Assembly: GCA_000611775.1 (NCBI GenBank) | Contig: KK106981.1 | Location: forward strand, 8,851,431 to 8,915,430 | Source: Umbilicaria muhlenbergii | Lineage: Eukaryota; Ascomycota; Lecanoromycetes; Umbilicariales; Umbilicariaceae | Length of the DNA stretch: 64,000 bases | Direction of reading: 5' to 3' | Shown here: positions 22,256-32,077 of the stretch, in pieces | How positions within the stretch are numbered: position 1 is the stretch's first letter | How the letters are laid out: every line of letters starts with the position of its first letter | Program-made: the position numbers and the translations under genes | The notes under the pieces: model-generated | What the model saw: only the letters and a program-made list of their open reading frames with translations | Told to the model about the DNA's origin: nothing | Database searches by the model: none

Positions 22256-23514
22256 ATGGTAATGGAGGATCCTGAACAGGACACCCTTGACTTCTGTACG
22301 CTTGGCATGTTCATCATCGGTATGCATGCACTTGGCTAGATGCATCGAGGATCTAAAGATTCGTAGTCGATAGCTGATGGGAAAAAGACAATATACATTT
22401 CCCAGCCCCAAAGCCACCAGTCAGCAACATAATCGGTGGCGCTGGTTCTTATTCTGCACTCGGAGCTCGACTATTTTCTCCTCCACCACAATCATCCAAA
22501 GTAGGCTGGGTGGTGCACGCTGGCTCCGACTTTCCCGACGCATTGAGGGAAATCATCCATTCGTGGAACACCAGCTGTGCATTACTTGAAACACCGAATC
22601 GTCTGACCACCCGGGCCTTGAACGAATATGGGGATGATGAGTTCCGCGGTCTGTCCAACCACGCGCTCCAGCCGTGTGCGGCAGCTTTCTAACATGTGAT
22701 TGTTTCAGGGTTCAGATATCTGACTCCAAAGCTACGCCTTGACCATATGTGTTTACCCCAGAGTCATCTGAAGGCAAAGTGCTTCCATCTAATTTGCTCC
22801 CCATCTCGCTGTGTAGACTTGGTCAGAGGTATTGTGGCGGAACGAAAGAGGCTCATGGCAAACGCAACCCAGGGGTCCCCATTGTGGCCGCAGCCGCTTT
22901 TCGTATGGGAGCCAGTTCCAGATCTTTGCATCCCAGGCGAGCTGGAGAATTGCTACGGAGCCTTGCAATATGTTGATGTGATAAGCCCAAATCACGTGGA
23001 ACTGGCCTCTTTCTTCGGCGAAAACAGCATTCTTGACGGCATGAAGCTTCTGGGACGTCTCTGCAGCGATTTGCTTACTAAAGGCTTTCGTAACAATGGT
23101 GGCGCTGTTGTTGTGCGCACAGGCAAGCGTGGCTGCTATATTGCAGACGGGGACACACACACAGCATTGCCGGCGTATTATACACCTGTAAATGACGTTG
23201 ACGAGAACAGCCCGTCGAATGAGAAGGTGGTAGACCCAACTGGAGGTGGAAACGGGTTTCTTGGGGGCTTCTGCGTCGCCCTAGCAAGGGGCCGCCAGAT
23301 CGAAGGACTTTCCGTGATCGAAACCGCAGCAGCATACGGCTCTGTGGCGGCGAGCTTCGCTATTGAGCAAGTGGGCATGCCAAAATTGGGTTCCTCGGCA
23401 AATGGCATGGAAGTGTGGAATGGACAATCCGCTTTCACCCGGCTGCACGAGTTCGAGCAGAGGGTCAGAAAGGATGGCTTGGAAGCGATTCAAAAAGCCA
23501 ACCCGGCAGCTTGA
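22256..23514 (+). CDS. mak32: Mak32-like PfkB-family protein (376 aa, 3 exons)
   Basis: Ribokinase-fold protein resembling yeast Mak32, a gene named for maintenance of the killer double-stranded RNA; its biochemical activity is not settled. Exons: 22256-22319, 22388-22648, 22709-23514, giving FCTLGMFIIDNIHFPAP, then the family GGAG motif as NIIGGAGSYSALGARLF and WVVHAGSDFP. The C-terminal PfkB signature region reads VVDPTGGGNGFLGGF (Asp at about residue 284). Ordinary sugar kinases have D-T-x-G-A-G-D there, with the last Asp as catalytic base; here GAGD is GGGN. Catalysis is therefore doubtful, or the family uses another chemistry. EPVPDLCIPG and SPNHVELASFFG match the Mak32 type. Introns are 68 and 60 bases. 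Confidence 0.82.
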
Positions 23515-23729
23515 GAGTTAGTACGGTAGGTTCATTAGCATAAAACTCAGAACAGGTTTAGCAACTAAGAACCAATGCATGAGCACCATACACATCCTAA
23601 ACAGTTTCGAACACGTTCCGATGAAGGTGCTGGCTGCATCACTATACAAGGTCTTTCAGTATGTACACCCTCTCCTATCGTCCTAACCGTAACGCCGACA
23701 GAGTATGAAGAGATCGTCTAAGTCCCATG

Positions 23730-24157
23730 CTATTGCTGGCCTTTCGCCGCTCGCTCGTGCTCGATGATCTGTCTGCTCCACCTAAAACAACATCAGCCAG
23801 TATTCAAGTGCCTTAGATAGCCGTGATCTCCATACCACCGACTGGGGAAGAATCTTCCCTCCTCAGGAAACCTCGTCCGCGTCTCCCTATCCGCACTAAC
23901 ACTCCAAGCCATTGCCGTTATGCCTATGACCACTCCCGCCATAACGGCGGTATTGGCTTTCCAGTTCGCCGGCTGAGCGTACCATCCTCCTGCGGGCGAC
24001 CACACATGCTTTGGGTATCTCGCACGGGATTAGCGTTACGTATGTGCATTGTGACTGATCTAAAGCCATTGACATACGGGATTTTGCCTCCACTGCTATG
24101 CGAGACCGCGGCCCCTTTCGACTGCACCGTCTTGATCGAGTGGTCACCCTCCTGCAT
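23730..24157 (-). CDS. Conserved-looking 104-aa single-pass membrane protein, probably mitochondrial
   Basis: Three exons (minus): 24157-24078, 24018-23836, 23781-23730. The spliced protein has a hydrophilic N-terminus, the motif YPKHVWSPAGGWYAQPANWK, one helix (TAVMAGVVIGITAMAWSVSA) and a short basic tail with RFFPSRWWSRQIIEHERAAK. Two splice junctions with a GCTAATC branch point and phase-consistent exons make it a real gene. Size, single helix and aromatic/basic flanks resemble accessory subunits of respiratory complex I or similar inner-membrane complexes. I cannot name the subunit. It is divergent, 257 bases away, from the mitoribosomal mL44 gene, which agrees with a mitochondrial role. 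No open frame longer than 70 codons marks it, so it is easily missed. Confidence 0.75.
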
Positions 24158-24414
24158 GGTTTGTAATTGAAGCGTGTAGCGATAGTGGAATCCACGAGTT
24201 GTTGCGGAGTTGACCCTCGAGGTTGCTCGATTGGAAGCTTGGACCACAAAGCTTGGCGGCGATTTCACAGACGGGATCGCCTCACACGACACGACTTTCG
24301 AGAAATTTTATAGCTCCCTGATGGCATCTTGAACTCGATCCAGAGCATCAATCGACATCCTACAGCAAAGGCAGCGAGATAGAGAGGGCGCGTGACTGGC
24401 TAGGAGGTGTACTG
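24158..24414. promoter_or_regulatory. Compact divergent promoter of the 104-aa protein and mL44
   Basis: Only 257 bases separate the two start codons, so both promoters and leaders must overlap or be very short. This arrangement would co-express two putative mitochondrial proteins. Confidence 0.55.
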
Positions 24415-25632
24415 ATGAAAAGATTTCGGCTTCAGCGCTGGAGCGGTTCAGTCCTTTCACCCCGAACGAGACCATGTTGTCTCCAATATCAACGAACCCT
24501 TACCATACGCCCCCAATCCTCCGCCTCGTCAGTCGCACAAACCGCGCCATCCGATGACTTCGATACTGCGACCTCTTCTCAGCTTTCAGAGCTCGAGCTA
24601 CGAAACTTACCGTCACCGCCCCCTAGCCTGGCCACATCCTCCGCCAAGCTTTCCGCCCTCCATGCTCGACTCTCTCTTCCCCCGCGCTTTCCTATCCAAA
24701 CGCTCGCGCGATGTCTAATCGACTCCTCCGCCGATCCCTCCCCTTCCTTCAACAATAATTCTTTGTCGCTCCTTGGGAATGATTTACTCGGTTACTACAC
24801 CTCCGAAGCAATTCTCTGCCGATATCCGCGTCTTCCCATGACTGTGCTCTTCGCCGCTATGTGGGCTTACTCTGGGCCCAAGACCCTGGCGACCATTTGC
24901 AGGGCATGGGGTGTTGATGCTGCTGCAGAGCCCGGGGGTGAGGTAGATCCGGGGTATCTGCAGGCAAAGAGGACGCCTGCTGGAAATTCTCCTCTCGTAG
25001 AGGGAAGTGGGATATTGCGGAAAGAAATCGAGGCAGGGAAGAAGGAGTTGAAGCCGTGGAATAGGGGTTTGAGTAGTCAAAGTATCAGGGACGACTACTT
25101 TGGCAAAGAGAGAAGGACAGAAGCGGATTTGGCGGAGAGGCCGGAGCTGCGAGAAGCCGAAAAGGAAAAGGGTGTCACGCTCGAGCGCGCGAGCGTGAAT
25201 TTCGTAAAGGCGGTTATGGGCGCAGTGTACCTTCATGGAGGGCGGAAGGCAGCGAAACTATTCTTCAAAGACCATGTCCTCAGTCGGCACCTAGACATCG
25301 ACAAACTCTTCGAATTCAGCCAACCAACGCGGGATTTAAGTCGACTCTGCGCTCGCGAGGGATTTGAGAGTCCTGTGGCCAGGATCTTAAGTGAGACGGG
25401 AAGGGTGAGTCGGCACCCGGTGTTTGTGGTAGGTGTATTTAGCGGGAAGGATAAGCTGGGTGAGGGTGCTGGAGGGAGTTTGGACGAGGCAAGGATTAGG
25501 GCTGCGATCGCGGCGCTGAAGGGGTGGTATCTGTATAGTCCCATGAATGTGATGGTGCCTAGCGACGCCGAGGGAGAAGATGGGAAGCCGTGGCAGCCGG
25601 TACTGGTGGATGGGGGAGAGGTGGTTGTCTAG
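24415..25632 (+). CDS. mrpl3: Mitochondrial ribosomal protein mL44 (Mrpl3), 405 aa
   Basis: Large-subunit mitoribosomal protein with an RNase III-like fold and double-stranded-RNA-binding domain. Single exon. A basic, Ser-rich presequence (MKRFRLQRWSGSVLSPRTRP) is followed by the RNase III-like region (SLLGNDLLGYYTSEAILCRY, then RLPMTVLFAAMWAYSG, and VNFVKAVMGAVYLHGGRKAA). The C-terminal dsRBD-like part includes PVFVVGVFSGKDKLGEGAG and ARIRAAIAALKGWYLYSP. The catalytic acidic signature of true RNase III is absent, as usual for mL44. Length fits fungal orthologues. Confidence 0.9.
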   Translation: MKRFRLQRWSGSVLSPRTRPCCLQYQRTLTIRPQSSASSVAQTAPSDDFDTATSSQLSELELRNLPSPPPSLATSSAKLSALHARLSLPPRFPIQTLARCLIDSSADPSPSFNNNSLSLLGNDLLGYYTSEAILCRYPRLPMTVLFAAMWAYSGPKTLATICRAWGVDAAAEPGGEVDPGYLQAKRTPAGNSPLVEGSGILRKEIEAGKKELKPWNRGLSSQSIRDDYFGKERRTEADLAERPELREAEKEKGVTLERASVNFVKAVMGAVYLHGGRKAAKLFFKDHVLSRHLDIDKLFEFSQPTRDLSRLCAREGFESPVARILSETGRVSRHPVFVVGVFSGKDKLGEGAGGSLDEARIRAAIAALKGWYLYSPMNVMVPSDAEGEDGKPWQPVLVDGGEVVV

Positions 25633-25985
25633 TCAGCAAGATACATATACCCGTCCATAAGGAGAAGCCTCACGGGGCCCGCCACGGCAGCACATCCGCT
25701 GCTTCTTCGCTGGTGTGAGAGTGGGGACTTGGCATCATAGCTTCGTGTGTTATAGCTCGCATTTAGGGTGGAGTTGTGTATTTTCTACATTGTATAGGAC
25801 TCAAACAACCCGCTTCTCACCGCCAACCGTTCTTTATCTAATTAGAGAGAGAGTTGAAAGAATATAGAGGTTAAGAAGAAATGGTGTTGCTCCGAATATA
25901 AACGTTTTGCCAAACTTGAATGAAAACTGCCTGCTGACGCTGCGTGAAGTACCCCTTGCCAACACCAAAATAACCAGAAAGTTGC
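25633..25985. other. Convergent 3' flanks of mL44 and the BSP gene
   Basis: 353 bases between stop codons. A+T-richer 3' flanks with no gene or repeat that I can see. Confidence 0.5.
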
Positions 25986-27065
25986 TTAGACCAAATACGA
26001 CGGCGGTTTCTTGTCCTTCTTTTCTGTCTTATTGGCGTCATTTCCCTTAGTTTCCTCTTTAGCTAATTGCTTGACCTCCGTCTCAACTTGCTCCTTCACG
26101 TCCTTCTTATCCTCCTGTCTATCTTTATCCTCCTTCGCCTCATCTTCCCTCTCCACCAACACACACTCATCGTCCGTCACCTCCACCGCAATATTACCCT
26201 CATCCGCCTCCTTCCCCTCCACTGCATCTTTACCCTCCTCCGCCTCTTTCCCCTCTTGCTTCAAAGTCCTCCCATACTCCCTCCACAACTCCTCCACCTC
26301 CCTCCCAAACAGTCCTTTCCAGAACTCTTCTTCGACATATTTCTTCCCCTTCAAAGCCGCATTCACCTTTTCCACACTCCCCTCACCGAATCTGTCCTCG
26401 ACCCATTCCAAGAAATAGCCCGTGTGCTGGTATCCGGCGTCCCAGTCCCCACCCGCCTCTTTCTTCCAATGCGGTGGGTTCAGCCCCGCCTTCAGCCTCA
26501 CGAAGTCGGCTACCCCTTCAATCAGTCCTCCTGGCGCGGTGGATAAGGCGGCCCATTGCCAGCAATGCACCATTTCGTGGACCAGCACGCCCATGATCTC
26601 GGATTTCTGGAGAGCAGGGGAGATCTGGGCGATGTAGTCCAGCGAGAAGTGGATTTCTTTATGGTCGTTGTCGAGATCTGTGCCGGTCGTGTAGGCGACG
26701 CCATCCATGGGTCTTAGGATTACAGTGACGGAGCGGGTGGGGGGGATGTGTGCGTTGGTGGAGGTGGGGTGGTAGAGGGTGGAGAGGACGGTGGTGACGG
26801 CGGAGGAGAGGGCGGAGGCGGGGTTGCATGAGGAGAAGAAGACGGAGGCGCCGGGGTGGGTTAGGTCGGTGACTTTGAAGAAAAGTTTTGGTTTGGGGAA
26901 TGCGGGTTTGGGGTGCGGTCGGGTGGTAGAGGTCGTTTGGGAGGAGGACGGTGTGGCGGGGCGAAGGGGGATAGGGGATGGTGTTGGCTCTGCGGGTGCG
27001 GTGGACATGGCGAGCGGTGTTGGGAGTGGGAGGGGGGTTTGATTCTTCATAAGACTTGAGCTCAT
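25986..27065 (-). CDS. Basic-secretory-protein-type metallopeptidase, atypical (359 aa)
   Basis: Member of the BSP family (peptidases of plants, fungi and bacteria). The zinc signature HEMVHCWQW (first His at about residue 163) is followed by GGLIEGVADFVRLKAGLNPP, the family's second conserved block. Upstream are LFFKVTDLTHPGASVFFSS and VTVILRPMDGVAYTTG. Single exon. Two features are unusual. There is no signal peptide: the first 60 residues are Pro/Ser/Thr-rich. The last 85 residues are a highly charged Lys/Glu repeat-like tail (EEGKDAVEGKEADEG, DKDRQEDKKDVKEQ). The enzyme may therefore be cytosolic. A start at M6 or M20 is equally possible. Confidence 0.85.
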   Translation of the reverse strand: MSSSLMKNQTPLPLPTPLAMSTAPAEPTPSPIPLRPATPSSSQTTSTTRPHPKPAFPKPKLFFKVTDLTHPGASVFFSSCNPASALSSAVTTVLSTLYHPTSTNAHIPPTRSVTVILRPMDGVAYTTGTDLDNDHKEIHFSLDYIAQISPALQKSEIMGVLVHEMVHCWQWAALSTAPGGLIEGVADFVRLKAGLNPPHWKKEAGGDWDAGYQHTGYFLEWVEDRFGEGSVEKVNAALKGKKYVEEEFWKGLFGREVEELWREYGRTLKQEGKEAEEGKDAVEGKEADEGNIAVEVTDDECVLVEREDEAKEDKDRQEDKKDVKEQVETEVKQLAKEETKGNDANKTEKKDKKPPSYLV

Positions 27066-27412
27066 CTATCCACGTGGTGATGTTGGACTGGAGTGACAGG
27101 GTGAATCATAGGGTTGCGAGTAAAGGCAAGGGGTCCTCCCCGCCGTATCGAGCCCTTACTTGGCGCTTCGTCGTAGCTGATTGGACAAGCTCGAAATGGG
27201 ACAGGCTTCCCCGCTGACGTCGTGCCGCATGAGCTTCATTTTCAAGCTTTCTACCTTAGTCTCCTTGTTCCAGCTGTCGTCTGAAGTAACATAAGATACC
27301 CTTCTACATCAAGGCTTCTTCTTGCTTCATGTTGGATCGTATTCGACCTGTCTTTACCGTCGTCATCTAATCATCTTGAAGATGTCGTGAAATCAGTCGT
27401 TGACCAACCAAC
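27066..27412. promoter_or_regulatory. Divergent promoter of the BSP and PTEN genes
   Basis: 347 bases between divergent start codons. No coding frame or clear repeat. Confidence 0.5.
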
Positions 27413-29313
27413 ATGGTGAGCATTGTCCAGCCTTGGCACAGCACGTGAGGGTTTGCGCTGTTGTTGACACTTTGCTTGCCAGGCATCTCTCCTCCGTTCC
27501 CTCGTTGCCGGGCCCAGGCTACGCAACCCCGAAGCTGGCCTTGATCTCTGCTATGTAACAGACAACAGTAATTACTCCGGGACTGCTTTTAATTAATTCT
27601 CCGTATCTTGCTGACTATAGGACTTCCTCAGTCATCGCAACCTCTGGACCGTCCTCAACTTACCCCCAACGAGCCTATCGCAATCCTACCGACGCTCTTG
27701 TAAGGTTTCTAGATTCGAAGCATGGCACGCACTGGGCAATATGGGAATTCCGCGCCGAAGGAACCGGGTACCCTGACTCAGAAGTCTATAACCGGATACG
27801 GCACTATCCCTGGCCTGATCATCACCCTCCACCATTTGCGTTGATACCAAACGTTATGGCTAGCATGCGAAATTGGCTGAAAGATCCCGCTGCTAAGAAT
27901 GAGGGAAGGGTTGTCGTGGTACATTGCAAAGCGGGAAAGGGAAGAAGTGGTACTGTGGCATGTAGTTACCTGATTAGTGAAGAAGGTTGGGCAGTTGAGG
28001 ATGCGCTGAAGAGGTTCACCGAAAGACGGATGCGGCAAGGCTTCGGAGCTGGTATCAGTATCCCAAGTCAAGTGCGGTGGATTGGCTATGTGGAACGATG
28101 GGCGAAACACGGGAAATTGTATGTGGAAAGGCAGGTCGAAGTATTAGAACTGCACGTATGGGGTCTAAGAGATGGCGTTAAGGTTGCTGTGGAGGGATTC
28201 GTGGATGAGGGCAGGACGATCAAGATGTTTCATGTGTTTACGAGGGAGGAGAGGATTGTAATGGATGACGCAGCGCAGAGTCAAGGTACTTTCGCCCGCT
28301 TAGCCGGCGTGAAAGGTGATATGAAGGCGGCGAGACAGCAAAGATTACCGCGAATGGACGGGGTCGCCCACCAAAAGCACAACGATACTGACCAAATCGG
28401 AGATGAACCGCAAGATGGCGATCAAAATGGCACTGAAAGCGGCGGCAGTGCGGTTATCTTCCGCCCTTCAACCCGCGTCGTCCTACCTTCGAATGACATC
28501 AACATCGACTTCGAACGTCGCAATAAAGCCACCTATGGCTGGACCATGGTGACTTCTGTCGCGCACGTTGTAAGAAAATCTCCATAAAACACATCGATAG
28601 GGTTATTAATTTCTGATCAGTGGTTCAACGCATTTTTCGAAGGTCACGGTCCGGAGAATGGCGGTTCCGCCAGCTTAGACGGCGTCTTTGAGATCGACTG
28701 GGAAGCTATGGATGGTATCAGAGGCAGCAGTCGCAAAGGCACTCGATCTCTGGATCGCCTAGCCGTTGTGTGGAGAGCCCTCGATGGCGAAAGAGAAGGT
28801 ATAACACAGATCATAAGAGAGCCGGAACAGGGCGAGCCAGTGCCGGAAACGAGGCCTGCGGATTGGAAGGGCTCGGATGGCGGGTATGAAGGGCTGGGAA
28901 GGGATCTGGGTTTGCGAATGCAAAGTCCCAGTAGTGCAGATGCGAGCAAGGCCAGTAGCATCAAGAGTGCCAAATCCGAGAAAACAGCAACGAACGAGGA
29001 CGACGACCCGGTGGCGGGGGTGAAAGCCCATGGGCCTGATGGAGAAGAGCATATTCCCCATGGGGTGGGCTCTGTGGCGGTGATATCAGAGCCGCACGTG
29101 GCAGCTGCAGCAGGTTCGAGTTTCACGAGTCCCTCGGGATCGGATGGCACAAGTCATCCGGCTCTGGCAAACGTTGTCGACACTGTGACTGGGGCAAAGC
29201 ATATTTCTACAAGCGAGCTTCCGGGTGGGAGGCCGGAGGAGGAGATGAAGGACTCGAAACAGCACCTTCTTGGAGATTTGAAGAGAAGTAAAGGTGTCGA
29301 TTCTGGCTCTTGA
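27413..29313 (+). CDS. PTEN: PTEN-type phosphoinositide 3-phosphatase (572 aa, 4 exons)
   Basis: Predicted PIP3 3-phosphatase (yeast Tep1, human PTEN). Exons: 27413-27415, 27483-27567, 27632-28569, 28621-29313. The first coding exon is only ATG; the second reads ASLLRSLVAGPRLRNPEAGL. Junction 2 restores VTDNIIATSGPSSTYPQRAY. The WPD-like loop is YPWPDHHPPPF and the P-loop HCKAGKGRSGT (Cys near residue 127), matching PTEN's HCKAGKGRTG with Ser for Thr. A C2 domain follows (VEVLELHVWGLRDG to KMFHVFTREER), and its last strand is split by the inserted segment 28280-28490 before YGWTMVTSVAHVWFNAFFEG. The C-terminal 190 residues are disordered-looking and acidic/Ser-rich. Strong call. Confidence 0.94.
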
Positions 29314-30431
29314 ACGCAGGGACGTCTTGAGATGGTTCGTAGGTGCATCACTGGGTCAAGGGGTGTTTTGGGGGTTGTTTTTTCTTGTAGCAGCGAGGCA
29401 TTGCGCAGGTTATGCGGGACGAGTTTAGATTTCGAAAAGATGTCGCTGGACAAAGCAAGCGATAACACCATGATTTCCGCATTGTGCATTGAAAATGTGT
29501 TTAACAAGACCTTGGTCCTGATATGACGAAGTCGGCCACACGCGGCATTGCAAAAGTCCAGCAGTATAGAGGCAAAACATGAATACTTAATTTCAGAGTA
29601 GGAGGGCCGTTGGTCATGTTGTTAGCAATGCATCACAGTTATTTATTGTCGACCTAGGCGAGCCAGGGCTTCATATGTGACTTGAAAAAGCGTAGTTATG
29701 GTTTTGCTAACTCTTTAAAGCTAGTTCATGAGGGCTCTTGAGTTAAATCGGTAGCATTCATAAAGTTATTAGGGTGTTCAAGAGCAACTGAATCTTCATG
29801 ATATAACAAAACCAGGAAGTGCATATTTATAAACCACCAACAAATACATGAAAGGATGAAATCATTCATTTGAGGTTTCAGCCCTTGTGCAATGTCATAA
29901 ATATGTGTTCCGACCCTGTACGCACGTTCTGCCCTGTCGATGCTATGACCCTCACAGACACAATGGACCAGTAAGATCTTACTCACCCAGCGTTTACAGA
30001 CAATTGTATGCGAAGACACAGGGAAAGAGGCACTCCTCAGCTGGCCAATAACGGTCTAAATAGGCGAAGACTGCTGGTTGCGAGGCATGGTTACCAGAAA
30101 TCAGCCGATAAGGCATGAAGGTGTGGGTGAAGGCGTTCATTCTGAAGGATGTGTTACATCCCATTCATGCGGCGATCCATACAGCAGGTTGCGGCTAGTG
30201 ATGCGGCTGTGCTCAATTTCCAATCCACAGTCGTGGGTGCAAGAGGAGGGGTTGGTCCTACTCAACTTGCATGTCTAGGATCACTTGTCGGACTCCGGAT
30301 GAAAATAACTGCAACAGTAGGCTTTTGCAGCAGCTGGGAGAATGTCTCTTCAATGCTGCCTTTCGTTGTTTACGACGGCTTGATCGGAAGTCTTCGAGCT
30401 TCTCCTCCAACCACGCCACAGATCTATTACG
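29314..30431. other. Intergenic, locally A+T-rich
   Basis: 1.1 kb between PTEN and the Zn2Cys6 gene, both on plus. The part from about 29560 to 30010 is visibly richer in A+T than its surroundings. A 97-codon minus-strand frame (29726-30019) has no domain and I do not accept it. The right half should hold the regulator's promoter. Confidence 0.5.
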
Positions 30432-32077
30432 ATGCCATCTGAGACTGCGCTTGTCTTCGCTCCCCCCAAGAGGCAACGAAAATGTGGACCTAAAGTCAAG
30501 ACAGGGTGCATCACTTGCAAGTCAGTCTACGTACTTCCTTGCTGCTCGTTATGTGGCTCCCTGCCCTAACTCAATACAGGATTCGTCGTGTGAAATGCGA
30601 CGAGCAGAAACCCTATTGTGCTAGATGCTTGCAGTCCGACCGAATCTGCGATGGCTACAACCCCTTGATCATTCCTCCGTCACCCATGCTTTCATCTTGT
30701 TCGTTCCGGACGCCTGGCAGCGAGATAGAGCGGAAGTACTTCCAGGATCTCCGTAACAGGACCTTACCAGAGTTAATGGGCTACTTCCCTTGCGAATTCT
30801 GGGAGTATTCCGTGCTTCAGCTCGCCCACCATGAACCAGCAGTACGCCATGCATTTTTGGCCTTGGAATCCACACGTTCGTACCTAATGGACTCTAGCAA
30901 GGAGTCGATAAAGTGCTTTTCAATCCAGCAATACAACAAGGCGATCTCCCATCTGTGTAAGCCTAAGGGCAAGGCTTCAACTTCAGATAGGGCCGTTTTG
31001 ATCTGTTGTTTGCTCTTTGTCATCCTTGAGATTGCTGAGGGCAATTACGAGACAGCTATGCGTCATCTAGATTGCGGCGCTAATTTTCTACTGCAGCGAC
31101 GTAAAGAAAAGCTATCTGGCACAGAAGATACAAGGACAGTATTAGACGAAGTGGACGACGAGCTCACGCCCTTTTTCTCACGTCTTGACATTCAAGTTAC
31201 CTCCTTCCTCGACGACCGAGCTCCGTTGTTGCCGATGATAGTGCCAAAGGGGGCCCTCTACCTATCTGAGCCTGTGCCTGATACTTTCTCTACCATCGAT
31301 CAAGCACGAAAATGCCAGCACAAAATTATGCATCAGCTGTTTCACTACATACGCACTAGCCAGGAAGTATTTAATACATCACAGCGTGAGGGTACTTTTC
31401 CGGAGGGTTTACCAAATAACGTATGTGAAAACATCACACTTATCATGGCGTGACCGCTTTCTTCTGCTGGGATTTACTGTCGTGCCCTCCCAGGCATTTC
31501 GAACTGTGAAAATGTGTTTGACGCATGTTCCACGCGTGCACTAACATCGCTCTAGGTAAGAAGTGTTGCGTTTGATCTCTCCCACCAGCTGCACTGTTGG
31601 TCTTCGACCTTTGATCGGTTTTATGCGCGTCGGAGCACAAACATGGATTCTTTCGACTATCGCACTGGCATTGTTCTGAAAATGCACCAGAAAGCCGCCT
31701 CCCTCATGCTAGAGGTACCTCACTCAGCTCACGATGACGAATACGCGGCCATTATACGTATGGCTAGACAGCTGCTGCCCACGCCGGCGTCAAGCGTCAG
31801 CAAGCCCTCAATAAGGAAGGCGCCAGCGTCATTCTCGATGGACTCGGGGGCCATCGCACCTCTCTACTTTGTTGCCGTAAATAGCGGGAATCAATCACTC
31901 AGACAGGAAGCCTTGATCTTACTCAATTCATCCCGCAGGAACGAGGGAATCTGGGACGGGGCACTGGTTGCTAAAATTGCACGCCGCTACTGGCAGCTGA
32001 AGGAAGCGGGTACCCACATAGAGAGCGGAGTTCCGGCACTGACGGAGCACTTCGACTTCAAGGTTGAGGAGTTGTGA
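30432..32077 (+). CDS. Zn(II)2Cys6 transcription factor (483 aa, 3 exons)
   Basis: Exons: 30432-30520, 30580-31420, 31556-32077. The binuclear zinc cluster spans intron 1: GCITCKIRRVKCDEQKPYCA then RCLQSDRICDGY, spaced C-X2-C-X6-C-X5-C-X2-C-X6-C. It is preceded by a basic stretch (PPKRQRKCGPKVK). The rest resembles the fungal 'Zn2Cys6 plus C-terminal helical' regulators: PCEFWEYSVLQLAHHEPAVR, AISHLCKPKGKASTSDRAVL, LDCGANFLLQRRKEK, PLYFVAVNSGNQSLRQEALI, RNEGIWDGALVAKIARRYW. Intron 2 is 135 bases, long for this window, with a CACTAAC branch point and an acceptor followed directly by GTAAG. Target genes cannot be inferred from neighbours, which are housekeeping. Confidence 0.86.

Noticed and set aside
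29726-30019. Possible small minus-strand gene in the A+T-rich gap
   Set aside because: No recognisable sequence, no splice partners, composition matches surrounding non-coding DNA.
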